This document shows, piece by piece, positions 7,495 to 16,680 of a DNA stretch of 42,883 bases. The stretch spans positions 1 through 42,883 of the forward strand of contig CAJUEI010000006.1 in the NCBI GenBank assembly GCA_910585255.1. Reading direction: 5' to 3'. Under the pieces are notes generated by a model. It worked only from the letters and a program-made list of their open reading frames with translations. It made no database searches and was not told the origin of the DNA. Numbering within the stretch: the first letter of the stretch is position 1; each line of letters starts with the position of its first letter. Source of the stretch: an uncultured Lachnospiraceae bacterium. GTDB lineage: Bacteria > Bacillota > Clostridia > Lachnospirales > Lachnospiraceae. Made by a program: the position numbers and the translations under genes.

Positions 7495-7569
7495 TTTTGA
7501 TAGCTTAGTTTAAATTGCAAATACGCCGAGGATAACAAGAAGCGGATTTAGTATAAATATTTACTTGCA

Positions 7570-9603
7570 TCAAATATTGTCTTGTGTAGCTTTTGAACGC
7601 AGCACAATAAAAATAATTAATTGTAAAATAATTACTAACCCGCAAACTCCCCCAACTAACGCCATTGTTTTTCCAATATAGATAACACCAGATACAAGCA
7701 TAATTCGATATGTTGTAAAGGCCCCGGTAAAGCAGCCAAGAACAGTAGGAATAAAATATACAAATAACATCTGTTTTGTAATTAGCTTTTTAATTTTTTC
7801 TTTTGTCATTCCCAATTTTTGCAGATTGTTATATACAATGGCGTCATCCCATATTGTACTGATTATTTTTAATCCAATTACCATAATAGAAGATACAAAC
7901 GCAACAATGGCGATAAACAGTAATAGCATTAGGTAGGTTGCAAAGGCTTCAAATTGTATTGTTGCACTGCTTAATTTTGACAGCGGATATAATGCCCATA
8001 TACGAGCTATTTTTGTTTCGTTGCCCTTATAAGCCAGATATTCTGCTTTGCTTTTGGTCTTGTCAAAGGTCGCACTATTGTGCCAGTTTGTAAAAATCTC
8101 GCCTTGATTATTCTCAATAATGGTTCTTAAAATATCTTTTTGAAAATCTGAAGTATTTTTCCAATCCCTTACATTCAAGAGATAGGATGTAACTTTATAT
8201 TCATCTCCAAGATTAGCAGAGATATTGTTATAATCCTCTGTATTGAAAATTAAAAATGAAGAAAAGAAAGAACGGGAATTAAACAAGCCATTAGAACATA
8301 TGGGTGCATTTTGTGATAGCTGAAATTCTGCTTTTGTCGTTGGATTGAAAACAAGACTTCCGTTTCCGCAAAATGCATTTAATTTATAATCCATTGTACT
8401 GTCATAGTAAAATGTGTATGTTCCCTTTGGAACACTGATATTCATGGCAGAAATGGTATTGAAATCATCTGCACTAATAATCACACGGGAACTCCAGTCT
8501 GTAGCTCCGCCTTTATAAGTGTTTTGGACACCAAGTAAAAGGCAGTTGATACGGGCAATTTTTGTAATTATCGTATTGCTTTCTGCGGCTAACATTAAAA
8601 TTTGCTGTTCTGTTATTTCTGGTTTGTTTGTGTTTGTGCTGATTGTGTAATCAAAAGGTTCATTGATTGCTATATTATAGCCGTCTATAAAGCCCGCTGC
8701 TATAAATCCAATTCCAAAGACGGTAAAGAAAATTAAAATGGTTGCAACCAAAATGGACCTTGTATATTGCCGGATTTTCTGTTTTAACAGGTTATAGAAA
8801 ACAATATCTCTATAATATTTAGAAGGATTGTACCTTTTTAAAATATCACCGATGGAAGCAAGCTGTATAATTAGAATATAAATTCCCCAGACGGCAGCTG
8901 CCATTCCAACAAAAGCAAGAAACGTATAAAGCAAGCCGCCTATATTCTGCAAAGTAAAAAACAGTATAATTCCAATGGGAACAAGCAAACACCCTAATAA
9001 TAAGAAAAAAAGACTGCCGCTTTTTGCTTCTTCATTTGTATCTGAGCTTTTAAGGATTTTCATAATATCTACTGTTTTGATATATTTTCGGTTAGCCGTT
9101 CTTAAAACAAACCATGCGAAAATGGAAAACAAAAGAGCAATAGCCAGCCCGCTCCAACCAATTGTAAAGGCGGTTTCTTGAGTTTTTAAGAACACATTGA
9201 GAAATGACCAGCTTAAAAAACTAAGGGGAACGGACAAAAACAGTCCCGTCAATGCAGCAGTCTGAAACAGGATGGTAAACTCCTTTGTTACAATACTTTG
9301 TACGCTTCGGCGATCAATACCAAGCGAAAGAAAAATACCTATTTCGCAGGATTTGTATTTAAGGAAAATGCTGTCAGCGTAAATCAGGAAAACAGTAATT
9401 CCCAATATGGAACCCAAAAACATACCTTGTGAAATAGTCTGTGTTGAGCCTCCGTCAATCAGTACATTTGTCACTGTTGGGCTATACTGCAATACACCAT
9501 ATGCCCCAATCATGGCAACAGCAAATAGGACGGAGAAAAAGAAAAGACCATATTGTTTTCTTTCATTCTTAATTAGTTTGCGGCTGATTTCATTGAGTGT
9601 CAT
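7570..9603 (-). CDS. BceB-like ABC transporter permease (FtsX family)
   Basis: The product is 677 residues with about ten membrane helices. One N-terminal helix is followed by an FtsX core (about 50-170), more helices at about 195-300, a large external domain of about 200 residues (about 305-525), and a last FtsX block of helices (about 545-670). This is the BceB/VraG plan for peptide-antibiotic sensing and resistance exporters. I chose the ATG at 9603, which has GGTGA six bases upstream. An ATG four codons earlier (9615) is possible. Either start overlaps the end of the ATPase gene, so the two are translationally coupled. The substrate is unknown; bacitracin-, nisin- or defensin-like peptides are typical for the family. 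Confidence 0.85.
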   Translation of the reverse strand: MTLNEISRKLIKNERKQYGLFFFSVLFAVAMIGAYGVLQYSPTVTNVLIDGGSTQTISQGMFLGSILGITVFLIYADSIFLKYKSCEIGIFLSLGIDRRSVQSIVTKEFTILFQTAALTGLFLSVPLSFLSWSFLNVFLKTQETAFTIGWSGLAIALLFSIFAWFVLRTANRKYIKTVDIMKILKSSDTNEEAKSGSLFFLLLGCLLVPIGIILFFTLQNIGGLLYTFLAFVGMAAAVWGIYILIIQLASIGDILKRYNPSKYYRDIVFYNLLKQKIRQYTRSILVATILIFFTVFGIGFIAAGFIDGYNIAINEPFDYTISTNTNKPEITEQQILMLAAESNTIITKIARINCLLLGVQNTYKGGATDWSSRVIISADDFNTISAMNISVPKGTYTFYYDSTMDYKLNAFCGNGSLVFNPTTKAEFQLSQNAPICSNGLFNSRSFFSSFLIFNTEDYNNISANLGDEYKVTSYLLNVRDWKNTSDFQKDILRTIIENNQGEIFTNWHNSATFDKTKSKAEYLAYKGNETKIARIWALYPLSKLSSATIQFEAFATYLMLLLFIAIVAFVSSIMVIGLKIISTIWDDAIVYNNLQKLGMTKEKIKKLITKQMLFVYFIPTVLGCFTGAFTTYRIMLVSGVIYIGKTMALVGGVCGLVIILQLIIFIVLRSKATQDNI

Positions 9604-10345
9604 ATTCTTCACCATTTACCTTTCGTGTAAAATTAAGCAGTTCATCTAAAAATTCTTTAGGCTGTCCCCGGTGCAGCAGCTCACCAAATACAATGCCGTC
9701 CCTTAAGGCAATCACCTTATCAGCGTAAGACGCAGCGAAAGCGTCATGTGTTACCATGAAAATAGTAGCTCCTATTTTTTCTTTTGCATCTAAAAATGCA
9801 CCAATGACTGCTGCACTGGATTTCGTATCAAGATTTCCTGTAGGCTCGTCAGCAAGAATGATAGAGGGGTTATTTGATAATGCTCTTGCAATGGAAGCCC
9901 TTTGTTTTTGTCCGCCAGAAACTTCGGCGGGATATTTGTTTGCAATATCTTCAATATGAAACATAGAAAGTAGATGATTTGTATTTTTCTCCATTTTTTG
10001 TTGTGATTTTCCGGCAATAATTTGTGGCAGAAATATATTTTCTTGTATTGTCAGCCCATTCAGCAGCATAAAATCTTGAAAAACAAAGCCAAGTTTATGC
10101 TGCCTTATTTCAGCAAGAGTTGTTTCGTTTCCTGTAAGTATATCCTGTCCGTCTAAAAGGACTGCTCCGCTGTCGGCTGTAATAAAGCCGGATAAACAAT
10201 GAAGCAGAGTTGTTTTTCCGCTGCCGGACGGTCCCATAACAGCAACAAATGAACCATCTGGAATGGTCGCAGTAACTCCTTTTAAAACAGGATAGCTGAT
10301 ACCTTTTGAATTGTAAGTTTTTGTAACCTCTTTGATTTCTAACAT
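9590..10345 (-). CDS. BceA-like ABC transporter ATPase
   Basis: The product is 251 residues, the normal size for the MacB/BceA ATPase class. It shows Walker A GPSGSGKTT (about 38-46), Q-loop FVFQDFMLL, signature SGGQKQR, Walker B IILADEPTGNLD and the H-loop MVTHD. It powers the permease encoded immediately downstream, whose start overlaps this gene's 3' end. GAAAGGTGG precedes the ATG. The kinase gene upstream on the same strand ends at a terminator, so this pair probably has its own promoter, as is usual for Bce modules in which the regulator induces the transporter. Confidence 0.93.
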   Translation of the reverse strand: MLEIKEVTKTYNSKGISYPVLKGVTATIPDGSFVAVMGPSGSGKTTLLHCLSGFITADSGAVLLDGQDILTGNETTLAEIRQHKLGFVFQDFMLLNGLTIQENIFLPQIIAGKSQQKMEKNTNHLLSMFHIEDIANKYPAEVSGGQKQRASIARALSNNPSIILADEPTGNLDTKSSAAVIGAFLDAKEKIGATIFMVTHDAFAASYADKVIALRDGIVFGELLHRGQPKEFLDELLNFTRKVNGEEYDTQ

Positions 10346-10422
10346 AGTTTGCCACCTTTCTTGTTTGTTGTCCTGTGTTGATAAAGAGATAGTAACAGCT
10401 AATTTTCAAATATCTATCAAAT

Positions 10423-10452
10423 AAAAAACTCCCTGCAAAGAAGCAAGGAGTT
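10423..10452 (-). terminator. Terminator between kinase and transporter genes (minus strand)
   Basis: The 10-bp stem (10427-10436 with 10443-10452, one G-T pair) is followed by six T on the minus strand. It separates the regulator-kinase unit from the ABC pair. Confidence 0.75.
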
Positions 10453-10465
10453 TATAGTATGTTGA

Positions 10466-11632
10466 TTATTCATTCATTCCAAAGGAAACTGTTATATTGG
10501 CTCCACCCGTAAGCAGGTTAGATAATGTAATCGTTCCGTTATGCCGTTCACAAAGTATTTTGCAGATATTAAGTCCAAGTCCAAAATGACCGCTGCTATC
10601 TTTTCTTTCGGTTGTGTAAAAGGGGTTTGTAGCATATTTTAGAACGGTTTTATGAAATCCTATTCCATCATCAGTGACGTTGATTATAAAGTGATTGTCT
10701 ATCGTATCGCATTTTATATAAATGGAGCTTTGGGCAAAGCGTATCGCATTTGATAACAGATTTTCAACGACCTGTATCACAATTTCCGGGCATATATAAA
10801 TCGTTTTTGTCATAATTTCATTGGAAAATGTAAGCTGTTTGCTGCTGCATATAATTTTTGCCGTGTCTTTCAGCTGCATGATAAAATCAGCAGTCTGTAC
10901 GAATTGTTTTTTGATTTCAATATCCTCTAAACGCTGTAAATCATTCATAGCAGAAACATAAATTTTCAGACGGTCAACCTGACCTGCCATAGATGTATAT
11001 ACTTCTTTTAAGTCGTCTATTGTCAGTTTTCCGTCTGGTGTATATTTCTGCAATATCCCTAAATGTCCCTCTAATACTGTTAGCGGTGTCCTAAGGTCAT
11101 GGGAAAATGCTGCATTAAGTCTTTTCCTATCTTCCATTTGCCGCCACATTTCCCGGCTGTTGGTTTCAAGGGCAGAACGCATTTTTTCAAAAGCGATACA
11201 GAGCTGTCCCATTTCATCATTTTTATTGTAATGGATATTAAAATCCAAATCTTTTTCTGCTATCTTTGCAGCAGAAGAAGAAAGCAGAGAGAGTGGGATT
11301 TTAATTTTGCTATGGTAAAAAATGATACCTGCTATAAACAGGCAGATAAAATATGTGGCAGGAGGTAATAACCAAAGAAGCAATTCGTAAAGCTGCATAA
11401 GGCGGCTGTCCTGTGTTGACAGAGTATATGTTGAATTGGTACCCCATACCTTTATTCCATTAAAGCCCTCCACAATATCTGAATATCGAAATGCAATCGT
11501 ATATTGTCCGTTTTGTAATAAGGTTCTTTCTATTTCAACTACCAACATAGCTGCAATAAGAAATATTGTTGTAAGTAATAAAAAGGTTGCTAAAACAGGC
11601 ATATTACGAAGATGGCATTTTATTTTTGCCAT
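10466..11632 (-). CDS. Sensor histidine kinase
   Basis: The product is 388 residues. The first membrane helix is at about 12-32, followed by an outside segment of about 50 residues and a second helix at about 85-106. A HAMP domain lies at about 107-160. The H-box is AAFSHDLRTPLT, with the phospho-accepting H178. The N-box is VVENLLSNA, and the G-boxes are DDGIGF and GHFGLGL. It should sense an outside signal and phosphorylate the regulator whose gene overlaps its start by 13 bases. Classical BceS kinases have almost no outside loop; this one has a real extracellular segment, so it may sense ligand itself instead of relying only on the transporter. Confidence 0.92.
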   Translation of the reverse strand: MAKIKCHLRNMPVLATFLLLTTIFLIAAMLVVEIERTLLQNGQYTIAFRYSDIVEGFNGIKVWGTNSTYTLSTQDSRLMQLYELLLWLLPPATYFICLFIAGIIFYHSKIKIPLSLLSSSAAKIAEKDLDFNIHYNKNDEMGQLCIAFEKMRSALETNSREMWRQMEDRKRLNAAFSHDLRTPLTVLEGHLGILQKYTPDGKLTIDDLKEVYTSMAGQVDRLKIYVSAMNDLQRLEDIEIKKQFVQTADFIMQLKDTAKIICSSKQLTFSNEIMTKTIYICPEIVIQVVENLLSNAIRFAQSSIYIKCDTIDNHFIINVTDDGIGFHKTVLKYATNPFYTTERKDSSGHFGLGLNICKILCERHNGTITLSNLLTGGANITVSFGMNE

Positions 11633-12294
11633 TTATAGCCCACCCCCCATACGGTTTCTATATATTGCTTTGCATGGGCAGCAGCAAATTTAGCACGGAT
11701 CTTTCTAATGTGTTCTGCAACGACAGAATTGTTGCCAAGTCCATCTATTCCCCATGCGGCTTCATAAAGCCGCTCTTTATCAAAAACTTGTCCTGGGTTT
11801 TGGGAAAGGACTTCAATAATGTCAAACTCTTTTTTCAGCAAAGCGATTTCTTCCCCGTTAAAATACACCGCCCGTTCCGTATAGTCAATCACAAAAGAAC
11901 GATCGAAAAAAACTTTTGACTTGTGTTTACCCCGCCTTTCCCGGCGTAAATGAGCCGAAACACGTGCCCCCAGTTCATCAATAGAAAAAGGTTTTACAAT
12001 ATAATCATCGCCGCCAGCACGAAAGCCTTTAATTTTATCGCTATCTTCAATATTAGCAGTTAAAAACAAAATGGGGCATGAAACAAAGTCCCGTATGTTT
12101 TTACAAAGTGAAAGTCCGTCAAAGTCCGGCATATTTATATCCAGCAAAATAATATCTGGATTTCCGGCTAATTTCTGCAATGCTTCCTGTCCTCCTGCCG
12201 CGGTAATCACTTCATAACCATCAAGCAGAAAGTAGCGTTGTAACATACTCAAAACTTCCTGCTCATCATCTACTATCAAAATTTTTTGAGCCAT
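11620..12294 (-). CDS. OmpR/PhoB-family response regulator
   Basis: The product is 224 residues. The receiver domain has acidic pocket DDE (9-11), phospho-acceptor D52 in ILLDINMPDFDG, LFLTAN and the VKPF lysine. The C-terminal winged helix (about 125-224) ends in the typical YIETVWGVGYKW. GGAGGTG lies six bases before the ATG. It is first in a unit with the overlapping kinase gene and probably controls the BceAB-like transporter downstream, judged by gene order only. Confidence 0.94.
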   Translation of the reverse strand: MAQKILIVDDEQEVLSMLQRYFLLDGYEVITAAGGQEALQKLAGNPDIILLDINMPDFDGLSLCKNIRDFVSCPILFLTANIEDSDKIKGFRAGGDDYIVKPFSIDELGARVSAHLRRERRGKHKSKVFFDRSFVIDYTERAVYFNGEEIALLKKEFDIIEVLSQNPGQVFDKERLYEAAWGIDGLGNNSVVAEHIRKIRAKFAAAHAKQYIETVWGVGYKWQK

Positions 12295-12348
12295 ATTAGC
12301 ACCTCCAATTATCAGATAAAGTATGTTATGGTTCGTTCAATACAATAC

Positions 12349-13092
12349 TCAATATCCTATTATTTCATAAGAAGTATACTCATGACTAAAATGATATCCT
12401 AATTTTTCAGCCAACGCCACTGACCATTTATTCTGTGCATCCCAACTTGGATATAAGCCATTTTTCAAACATTCTAAAATTAGCTTTGCACCACATGCAT
12501 ATGCTAGTCCTTTTCTTCGATGATCCTTCCTTGTGTCAATTTCTATTTCAATGCCTTCCTTGTATGTACTATAAGATGAGGCTCCGGCTACTAATTCTCC
12601 ATCCTTTAATACAACCACACCTAAGCCTAACTCTTTATATGTGTCATAATCCTTATATTGGGATACTAAATCATTCGCCCAGCTATTATTTCGGCACATA
12701 TTATATTCCTGTTCTTGTAACATCTTTAATTCATAACCTTTCGGTATATCCAAAACTGCCTGTTCCAATTTCAATATATCAAAAACATCTCGTTCCTTTT
12801 TGATTGCATATCTTGTAACTTTCTTAGCTTTATCCATATAACATTTTTCAATCAATTCAGCCCATATTTCGTTCTGCGGAACCATAATAATAAAGCTCTG
12901 CCTGCAGCTTTCCGGCTTAAATCTAATTAATTCTTCACTTGGGTTTCCTGCATAAAATACAAAATCCCCTAATATTGCCATTGCTGCATCTTCTGCAGAA
13001 TTAATGTATATTTCTCCCATTATCCCTTGTAAACAAGACCATATAAGTGTCTCATTCCAATTTTCAAATATTTCTTTTATATTTGCTTTCAA
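12349..13092 (-). CDS. GNAT acetyltransferase (long, two-part type)
   Basis: The product is 247 residues. The C-terminal GNAT fold (about 130-247) contains the acetyl-CoA loop RRKGLAYACG after the EIEIDT strand. The N-terminal half (MKANIKEIFENWNETLIWSCLQG..) is typical of the larger GNAT_acetyltran group. I place the start at TTG 13092, because AGGAGAA lies eight bases upstream and family proteins begin here. A longer frame to 13248 runs through integrase-tail repeat DNA. The target molecule is unknown. It is a single minus-strand gene beside the regulator gene. Confidence 0.8.
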   Translation of the reverse strand: MKANIKEIFENWNETLIWSCLQGIMGEIYINSAEDAAMAILGDFVFYAGNPSEELIRFKPESCRQSFIIMVPQNEIWAELIEKCYMDKAKKVTRYAIKKERDVFDILKLEQAVLDIPKGYELKMLQEQEYNMCRNNSWANDLVSQYKDYDTYKELGLGVVVLKDGELVAGASSYSTYKEGIEIEIDTRKDHRRKGLAYACGAKLILECLKNGLYPSWDAQNKWSVALAEKLGYHFSHEYTSYEIIGY

Positions 13093-13229
13093 TTTACATT
13101 CTCCTAATATAAAAATATAATAATACACGAAAGTATCCTCCTTATTTAAGATAACATACAATGCATTTAATTTCAACGAACTTACACCATATTTTGTAAC
13201 AATTTCTCCATTTATCATTCTATTTTTTC

Positions 13230-13345
13230 TTTTTATAATCCCCTGCAATTCCTTCTAATCTCAAATAAACTTTCTAATTAGTTTGCTTACTATGGGTATA
13301 CACATCTATGGTTGTTTTGATACTGGTATGCCCCATCAGTACTTC
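13230..13345 (-). pseudogene. C-terminal fragment of a tyrosine recombinase/integrase
   Basis: The minus strand reads LLEVLMGHTSIKTTIDVYTH, then a few residues and a stop at 13276-13274. This is the C-terminal catalytic end of phage/ICE-type tyrosine recombinases: the GH of box II and the nucleophile tyrosine in VYTH. The rest of the gene (at least 300 residues) is missing. Just past the stop, in another frame, ESLFEIRRNC matches the fragment at 5717-5792. The original protein therefore continued and the stop reflects a small indel. Confidence 0.75.
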
Positions 13346-13433
13346 TAATAATTTATATTATGATACTTGATATTATTCGGCTGTCCGAGTATAATTATAC
13401 TGATAATATTTACAGAAAAGACAGGAAAATATT

Positions 13434-13562
13434 ATGGAATATATGTCTGTTTCACAAGCAGCGGAGAAATGGGACATTTCTGAAAGGCGGGTACAAATAC
13501 TTTGCAGCGAGGAACGCATACCCGGTAAAAGCAGAAACAAATTTTGTAAAAATTGTAGGTGA
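13434..13562 (+). pseudogene. Truncated helix-turn-helix (excisionase-like) protein
   Basis: A 42-residue frame, MEYMSVSQAAEKWDISERRVQILCSEERIPG, matches the N-terminal HTH commonly carried on Firmicutes integrative elements. After PG the usual wing (RFGxxWxIP-type) is lost and the frame enters unrelated sequence. It is 90 bases from the integrase fragment, on the opposite strand, so both are likely leftovers of one element. A larger frame from 13360 in another phase is not coding. Confidence 0.6.
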
Positions 13563-13567
13563 TGAAA

Positions 13568-14119
13568 ATGAAGAATGTAATATATGTTTATGGGGCATCT
13601 GGTTCAGGAACTTCTACACTAGGCAGAAAAATTAGTGAAGAATTAGGATATAAGTTTATGGATACGGATGATTATTTCTGGCTGCCAACTAATCCGAAGT
13701 ATACTACGAAAAGAAGAAAAGAAGAACGGCTTGCTTTAATGAAAAAAGATATTTTAGAAAATGATAATGTAGTAATTTCCGGTTCATTAGTAGACTGGGG
13801 AGATGAATTAATTCCACTGTTTACACTAGCAATTAGGCTTGTTACAGATACTGAAATAAGAGTTGAAAGATTAAAGAATAGAGAAAAGCAAAAATTTGGG
13901 GATCGAATTATGCCGGAAGGTGATATGTATACGAACCATATAGAATTTATGGAATGGGCGAGAAAATATGATACTGGCAGTGTCAATATGAGAAGTAAGG
14001 CACAACATGACGAATGGCAGAAATTGTTGCTTTGTAAACAGATTGTTTTAGATGGTGCAGATGCATTAGAGGAAAATTTTAAGAAGGTACAGGCGGAAAT
14101 TCTGTTATTGGCAGAATAG
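13568..14119 (+). CDS. P-loop kinase, adenylate/shikimate kinase-like
   Basis: The product is 183 residues. Walker A is GASGSGTST near the N-terminus (about residues 9-17). DTDDY (about 32-36) would face the substrate, and a lid-like basic segment VERLKNREKQKFGDR follows. It belongs to the small-molecule kinase/AAA group; the substrate is not evident. The start is ATG 13568, with AGGTGA seven bases upstream; GTG 13559 is the longer option. The next gene is another P-loop protein 18 bases downstream, so both are likely co-transcribed. Confidence 0.75.
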   Translation: MKNVIYVYGASGSGTSTLGRKISEELGYKFMDTDDYFWLPTNPKYTTKRRKEERLALMKKDILENDNVVISGSLVDWGDELIPLFTLAIRLVTDTEIRVERLKNREKQKFGDRIMPEGDMYTNHIEFMEWARKYDTGSVNMRSKAQHDEWQKLLLCKQIVLDGADALEENFKKVQAEILLLAE

Positions 14120-14137
14120 CAACAACTACGGAGAAAA

Positions 14138-14656
14138 ATGATGATAATTTTGATTACAGGTGCTTCTCATACAGGTAAGACGGTGTTGGCACAAAAACTG
14201 CTTGAACAATATCAATATCCCTATTTATCTATTGATCATTTAAAGATGGGGCTGATTCGCAGCGGAAATACGAAACTTACACCAATCAGTGAGGATGCTG
14301 AACTAACGAAATATTTATGGCCTATTGTCTGTGAAATAATAAAAACAGCCATAGAGAATAAACAAAATCTTATTGTGGAAGGATGTTATATTCCGTTTGA
14401 TTGGAAAAAGGATTTTACAAAAGACTATCTTAAGGATATAAGATACTATTGTCTTATTATGAGTGAACGTTATATTAAAAAACATTTTAATGATATAAAA
14501 GGGTATGCAAATGCGATAGAAAATCGTTTGGATGATGAGGATTGCACTTTAAAAAGGGTATTAGAAGATAATGCCCAGGTCTTAGAACATGCCCAAAAGA
14601 GTGGAATAAACTATCTTCTTATTGATGACGAGTACAAAATAGATATTAATTTATAG
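14138..14656 (+). CDS. P-loop NTPase, small-molecule or zeta-like kinase
   Basis: The product is 172 residues. Walker A is GASHTGKT (about 8-15), LSIDHLKMG (about 31-39) is the second acidic strand, and NLIVEGCYIP (about 83-92) is the Walker-B-like strand. This layout is shared by zeta-toxin-like and 2-phosphoglycerate-kinase-like proteins. I cannot name the substrate. GGAGAAAA precedes the double ATG. It is paired with the upstream kinase and ends in a terminator at 14710-14738. Confidence 0.75.
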   Translation: MMIILITGASHTGKTVLAQKLLEQYQYPYLSIDHLKMGLIRSGNTKLTPISEDAELTKYLWPIVCEIIKTAIENKQNLIVEGCYIPFDWKKDFTKDYLKDIRYYCLIMSERYIKKHFNDIKGYANAIENRLDDEDCTLKRVLEDNAQVLEHAQKSGINYLLIDDEYKIDINL

Positions 14657-14709
14657 TAGCAATTTTCGATTTACCGGTGAAGTATGCAGAAAATAGTTGA
14701 AAAATAAGG

Positions 14710-14738
14710 CATCAGTCAGAAATGGCTGGTGTTTTTTT
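14710..14738 (+). terminator. Terminator after the kinase pair
   Basis: The 8-bp stem CATCAGTC/GGCTGGTG has two G-T pairs, an AGAAAT loop and seven T. Beyond it the interval to 14977 is AT-rich and shows only a weak promoter-like TTGATC (14918-14923) with ATTATT 17 bases later. Confidence 0.8.
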
Positions 14739-14977
14739 ATAAAGAGCAGCTGAAGCCGATTGCTTATTGGTGGTATTGCAGGAGTCTGGAGATGGAATTG
14801 AAAATTGTTATTTTTAGTTATTATAAAGAAAAATTCTTAAAATATTCTGATTCTTATAAAAATAAATCCAATATTATTTTATAACAATAAATTATTTGTG
14901 AATTTTTAGAAAAACTCTTGATCGTTCAGTTACAGTATGTATTATTATAAAAACAGGCAATATGGAGGAAAAATAAA

Positions 14978-16345
14978 ATGAATCATATTTTTTGCAAGAG
15001 TTTACAAGGCTTCCTCCCACCGCCCAAGGGCAGTGGGTTTCCGCTTATGACAACCGAAAGGATTTTTTATGAAATGGCAAGTATCTTTTTTGTCTATTCT
15101 TTTCTTGCATGGGTAGTGGAAACAGCAGTTGCAACACTAAAAGTTAGAGATTTTAGAAATCGAGGCTTTGCGTCAGGACCATTTTGTTTTGTATATGGCT
15201 TTACTGGAGTGCTGTTGACTATTTTTTTGCAGGAACTTAAGGAGGACAGATGGTTCCTTTTTTTAGGAAGTATGGTGATAGCAACCGCTGTAGAGTGGAT
15301 GACTGGAAAACTGTTGGAACGGTTAAGACAGAAAAAATGGTGGGACTATTCCGGCAGAAAATGGAATTTTAATGGCTATATCTGTCTGCAGTATTCTCTT
15401 CTTTGGGGAATATTTGGATTTTTGGCGGTTCGGTATGGAAATAGGATTATTTTAGGTTTTTATCGCAGTATTCCTGTAATGGTAGGAAAAACTGTTATTT
15501 GGGGATTGATTGCAATAGCAGTAGCAGATATGTTAGGTTCTCTTTTAGCGATTTCTCATATGGAAGAAAAGCTTCCCTATCTGCTTAAGTGGAATCATAG
15601 ACTGCAAAGATGGACTCTCCGGCTTGCTGTAAAAGTTTCGGGGCATATTGAAAAAAGAATAGGAAGGTCGTATCCTACTGTTTTGCCAAAACATGAGAAA
15701 GAAATAGAAAAAGGTGAAGAAAAATGCAGTTTTGTTCAGGTATTTTGGCTGTTTGTGATCGGAGCGTTTGCAGGAGATATTATAGAAACGATATTTTGCC
15801 GGATTACGGCAGGTGTATGGATGAGCCGGAGCAGCTTGGTATGGGGACATTTTAGTGTGGTATGGGGACTTGCGATTGCTCTTGTAACGGTACTGCTTTA
15901 TAAAGACAGGAACAGGGAGGAGCACTATATTTTTTGGGTAGGATTTTTTCTTGGCGGTGCTTATGAATATATTTGCAGTGTTTTTACAGAAATTGTATTT
16001 GGAAAAGTATTTTGGGATTATAGTGCTATGCCCTTTAATCTGGGAGGACGAATTAATCTGCTCTACTGTTTCTTTTGGGGGCTTGCGGCAGTTGTATGGA
16101 TGAAAGTTTTATATCCGAAAGCAGTACGTCTGATTGAGATGATTCAAAAGAAAACCAGTTGGATACTAACAGGTATATTTCTAATATTTATGATTTTTAA
16201 TATTTTTATATCCATGTTGGCTCTGGTGCGTTATGATACACGGACAGAAGGAAAGGCAGCGGTTTATAGATGGGAACAGGAGATGGATCAGCATTTTGGG
16301 GATGCTAAAATGGAGCAGATTTATCCCAATGCTATAAAACAGTGA
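14978..16345 (+). CDS. Putative ABC-transporter type IV membrane protein, domain duplicated
   Basis: The 455-residue membrane protein contains two copies of the same 4-5-helix domain (PF06541-like, 'putative ABC transporter permease'). The first is at about 28-165, the second at about 250-390. Both copies carry a W/F-WDYS motif followed by F-N and a GY/GR-I-LxY-xxxWG pattern. There is no ATPase gene nearby, so a transporter role is only the family's label. GGAGG lies 11 bases before the ATG. Codons 10-22 are built from a GC-rich hairpin (15016-15037) unlike the rest of the gene, so the original start may be the in-frame ATG at 15047. Confidence 0.7.
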   Translation: MNHIFCKSLQGFLPPPKGSGFPLMTTERIFYEMASIFFVYSFLAWVVETAVATLKVRDFRNRGFASGPFCFVYGFTGVLLTIFLQELKEDRWFLFLGSMVIATAVEWMTGKLLERLRQKKWWDYSGRKWNFNGYICLQYSLLWGIFGFLAVRYGNRIILGFYRSIPVMVGKTVIWGLIAIAVADMLGSLLAISHMEEKLPYLLKWNHRLQRWTLRLAVKVSGHIEKRIGRSYPTVLPKHEKEIEKGEEKCSFVQVFWLFVIGAFAGDIIETIFCRITAGVWMSRSSLVWGHFSVVWGLAIALVTVLLYKDRNREEHYIFWVGFFLGGAYEYICSVFTEIVFGKVFWDYSAMPFNLGGRINLLYCFFWGLAAVVWMKVLYPKAVRLIEMIQKKTSWILTGIFLIFMIFNIFISMLALVRYDTRTEGKAAVYRWEQEMDQHFGDAKMEQIYPNAIKQ

Positions 16346-16457
16346 AGTAATAATAGGAACCAGGATGTAAAGGATATCAGATAAGGATATTTTGAATAAA
16401 CTATTATATTTTAGTATAATTCAGATAATATAAGAACAAAATTTACTAAAAATACTA

Positions 16458-16506
16458 GATTTAACCTATCAAGGAAGTAGCGGAGCGGATTTCGAAATTC
16501 CTTTTA
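16458..16506 (+). repeat. Dispersed repeat, short copy 1
   Basis: TTTAACCTATCAAGGAAGTAG is followed by CGGAGCGGATTTCGAAATTCC. It is similar to 31334-31380 and to the two flanks of the large structured copy at 17241. The rest of 16346-16680 is AT-rich without a supported gene. Confidence 0.65.
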
Positions 16507-16680
16507 CTAAAGATAAGTTTTGTAAATAAGCTATAAAAAAGCAGCATGTTGAAAGTAGAGTTATATTGTGATATTCTAAATAAAATAGAATCTATGGTAA
16601 GATTGGAGGATACAGATTCAAAAACGATGGAAAGATACGGCTTAATTGGGTATTGATTGATAAAATTGTGGAGGTGATTT

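Noticed and set aside
13360..13635. 91-codon open frame
   Set aside because: Different phase from both the HTH remnant and the kinase gene it overlaps; no family pattern.
16592..16654. 20-codon open frame before the GNAT gene
   Set aside because: No ribosome binding site and no recognisable sequence.
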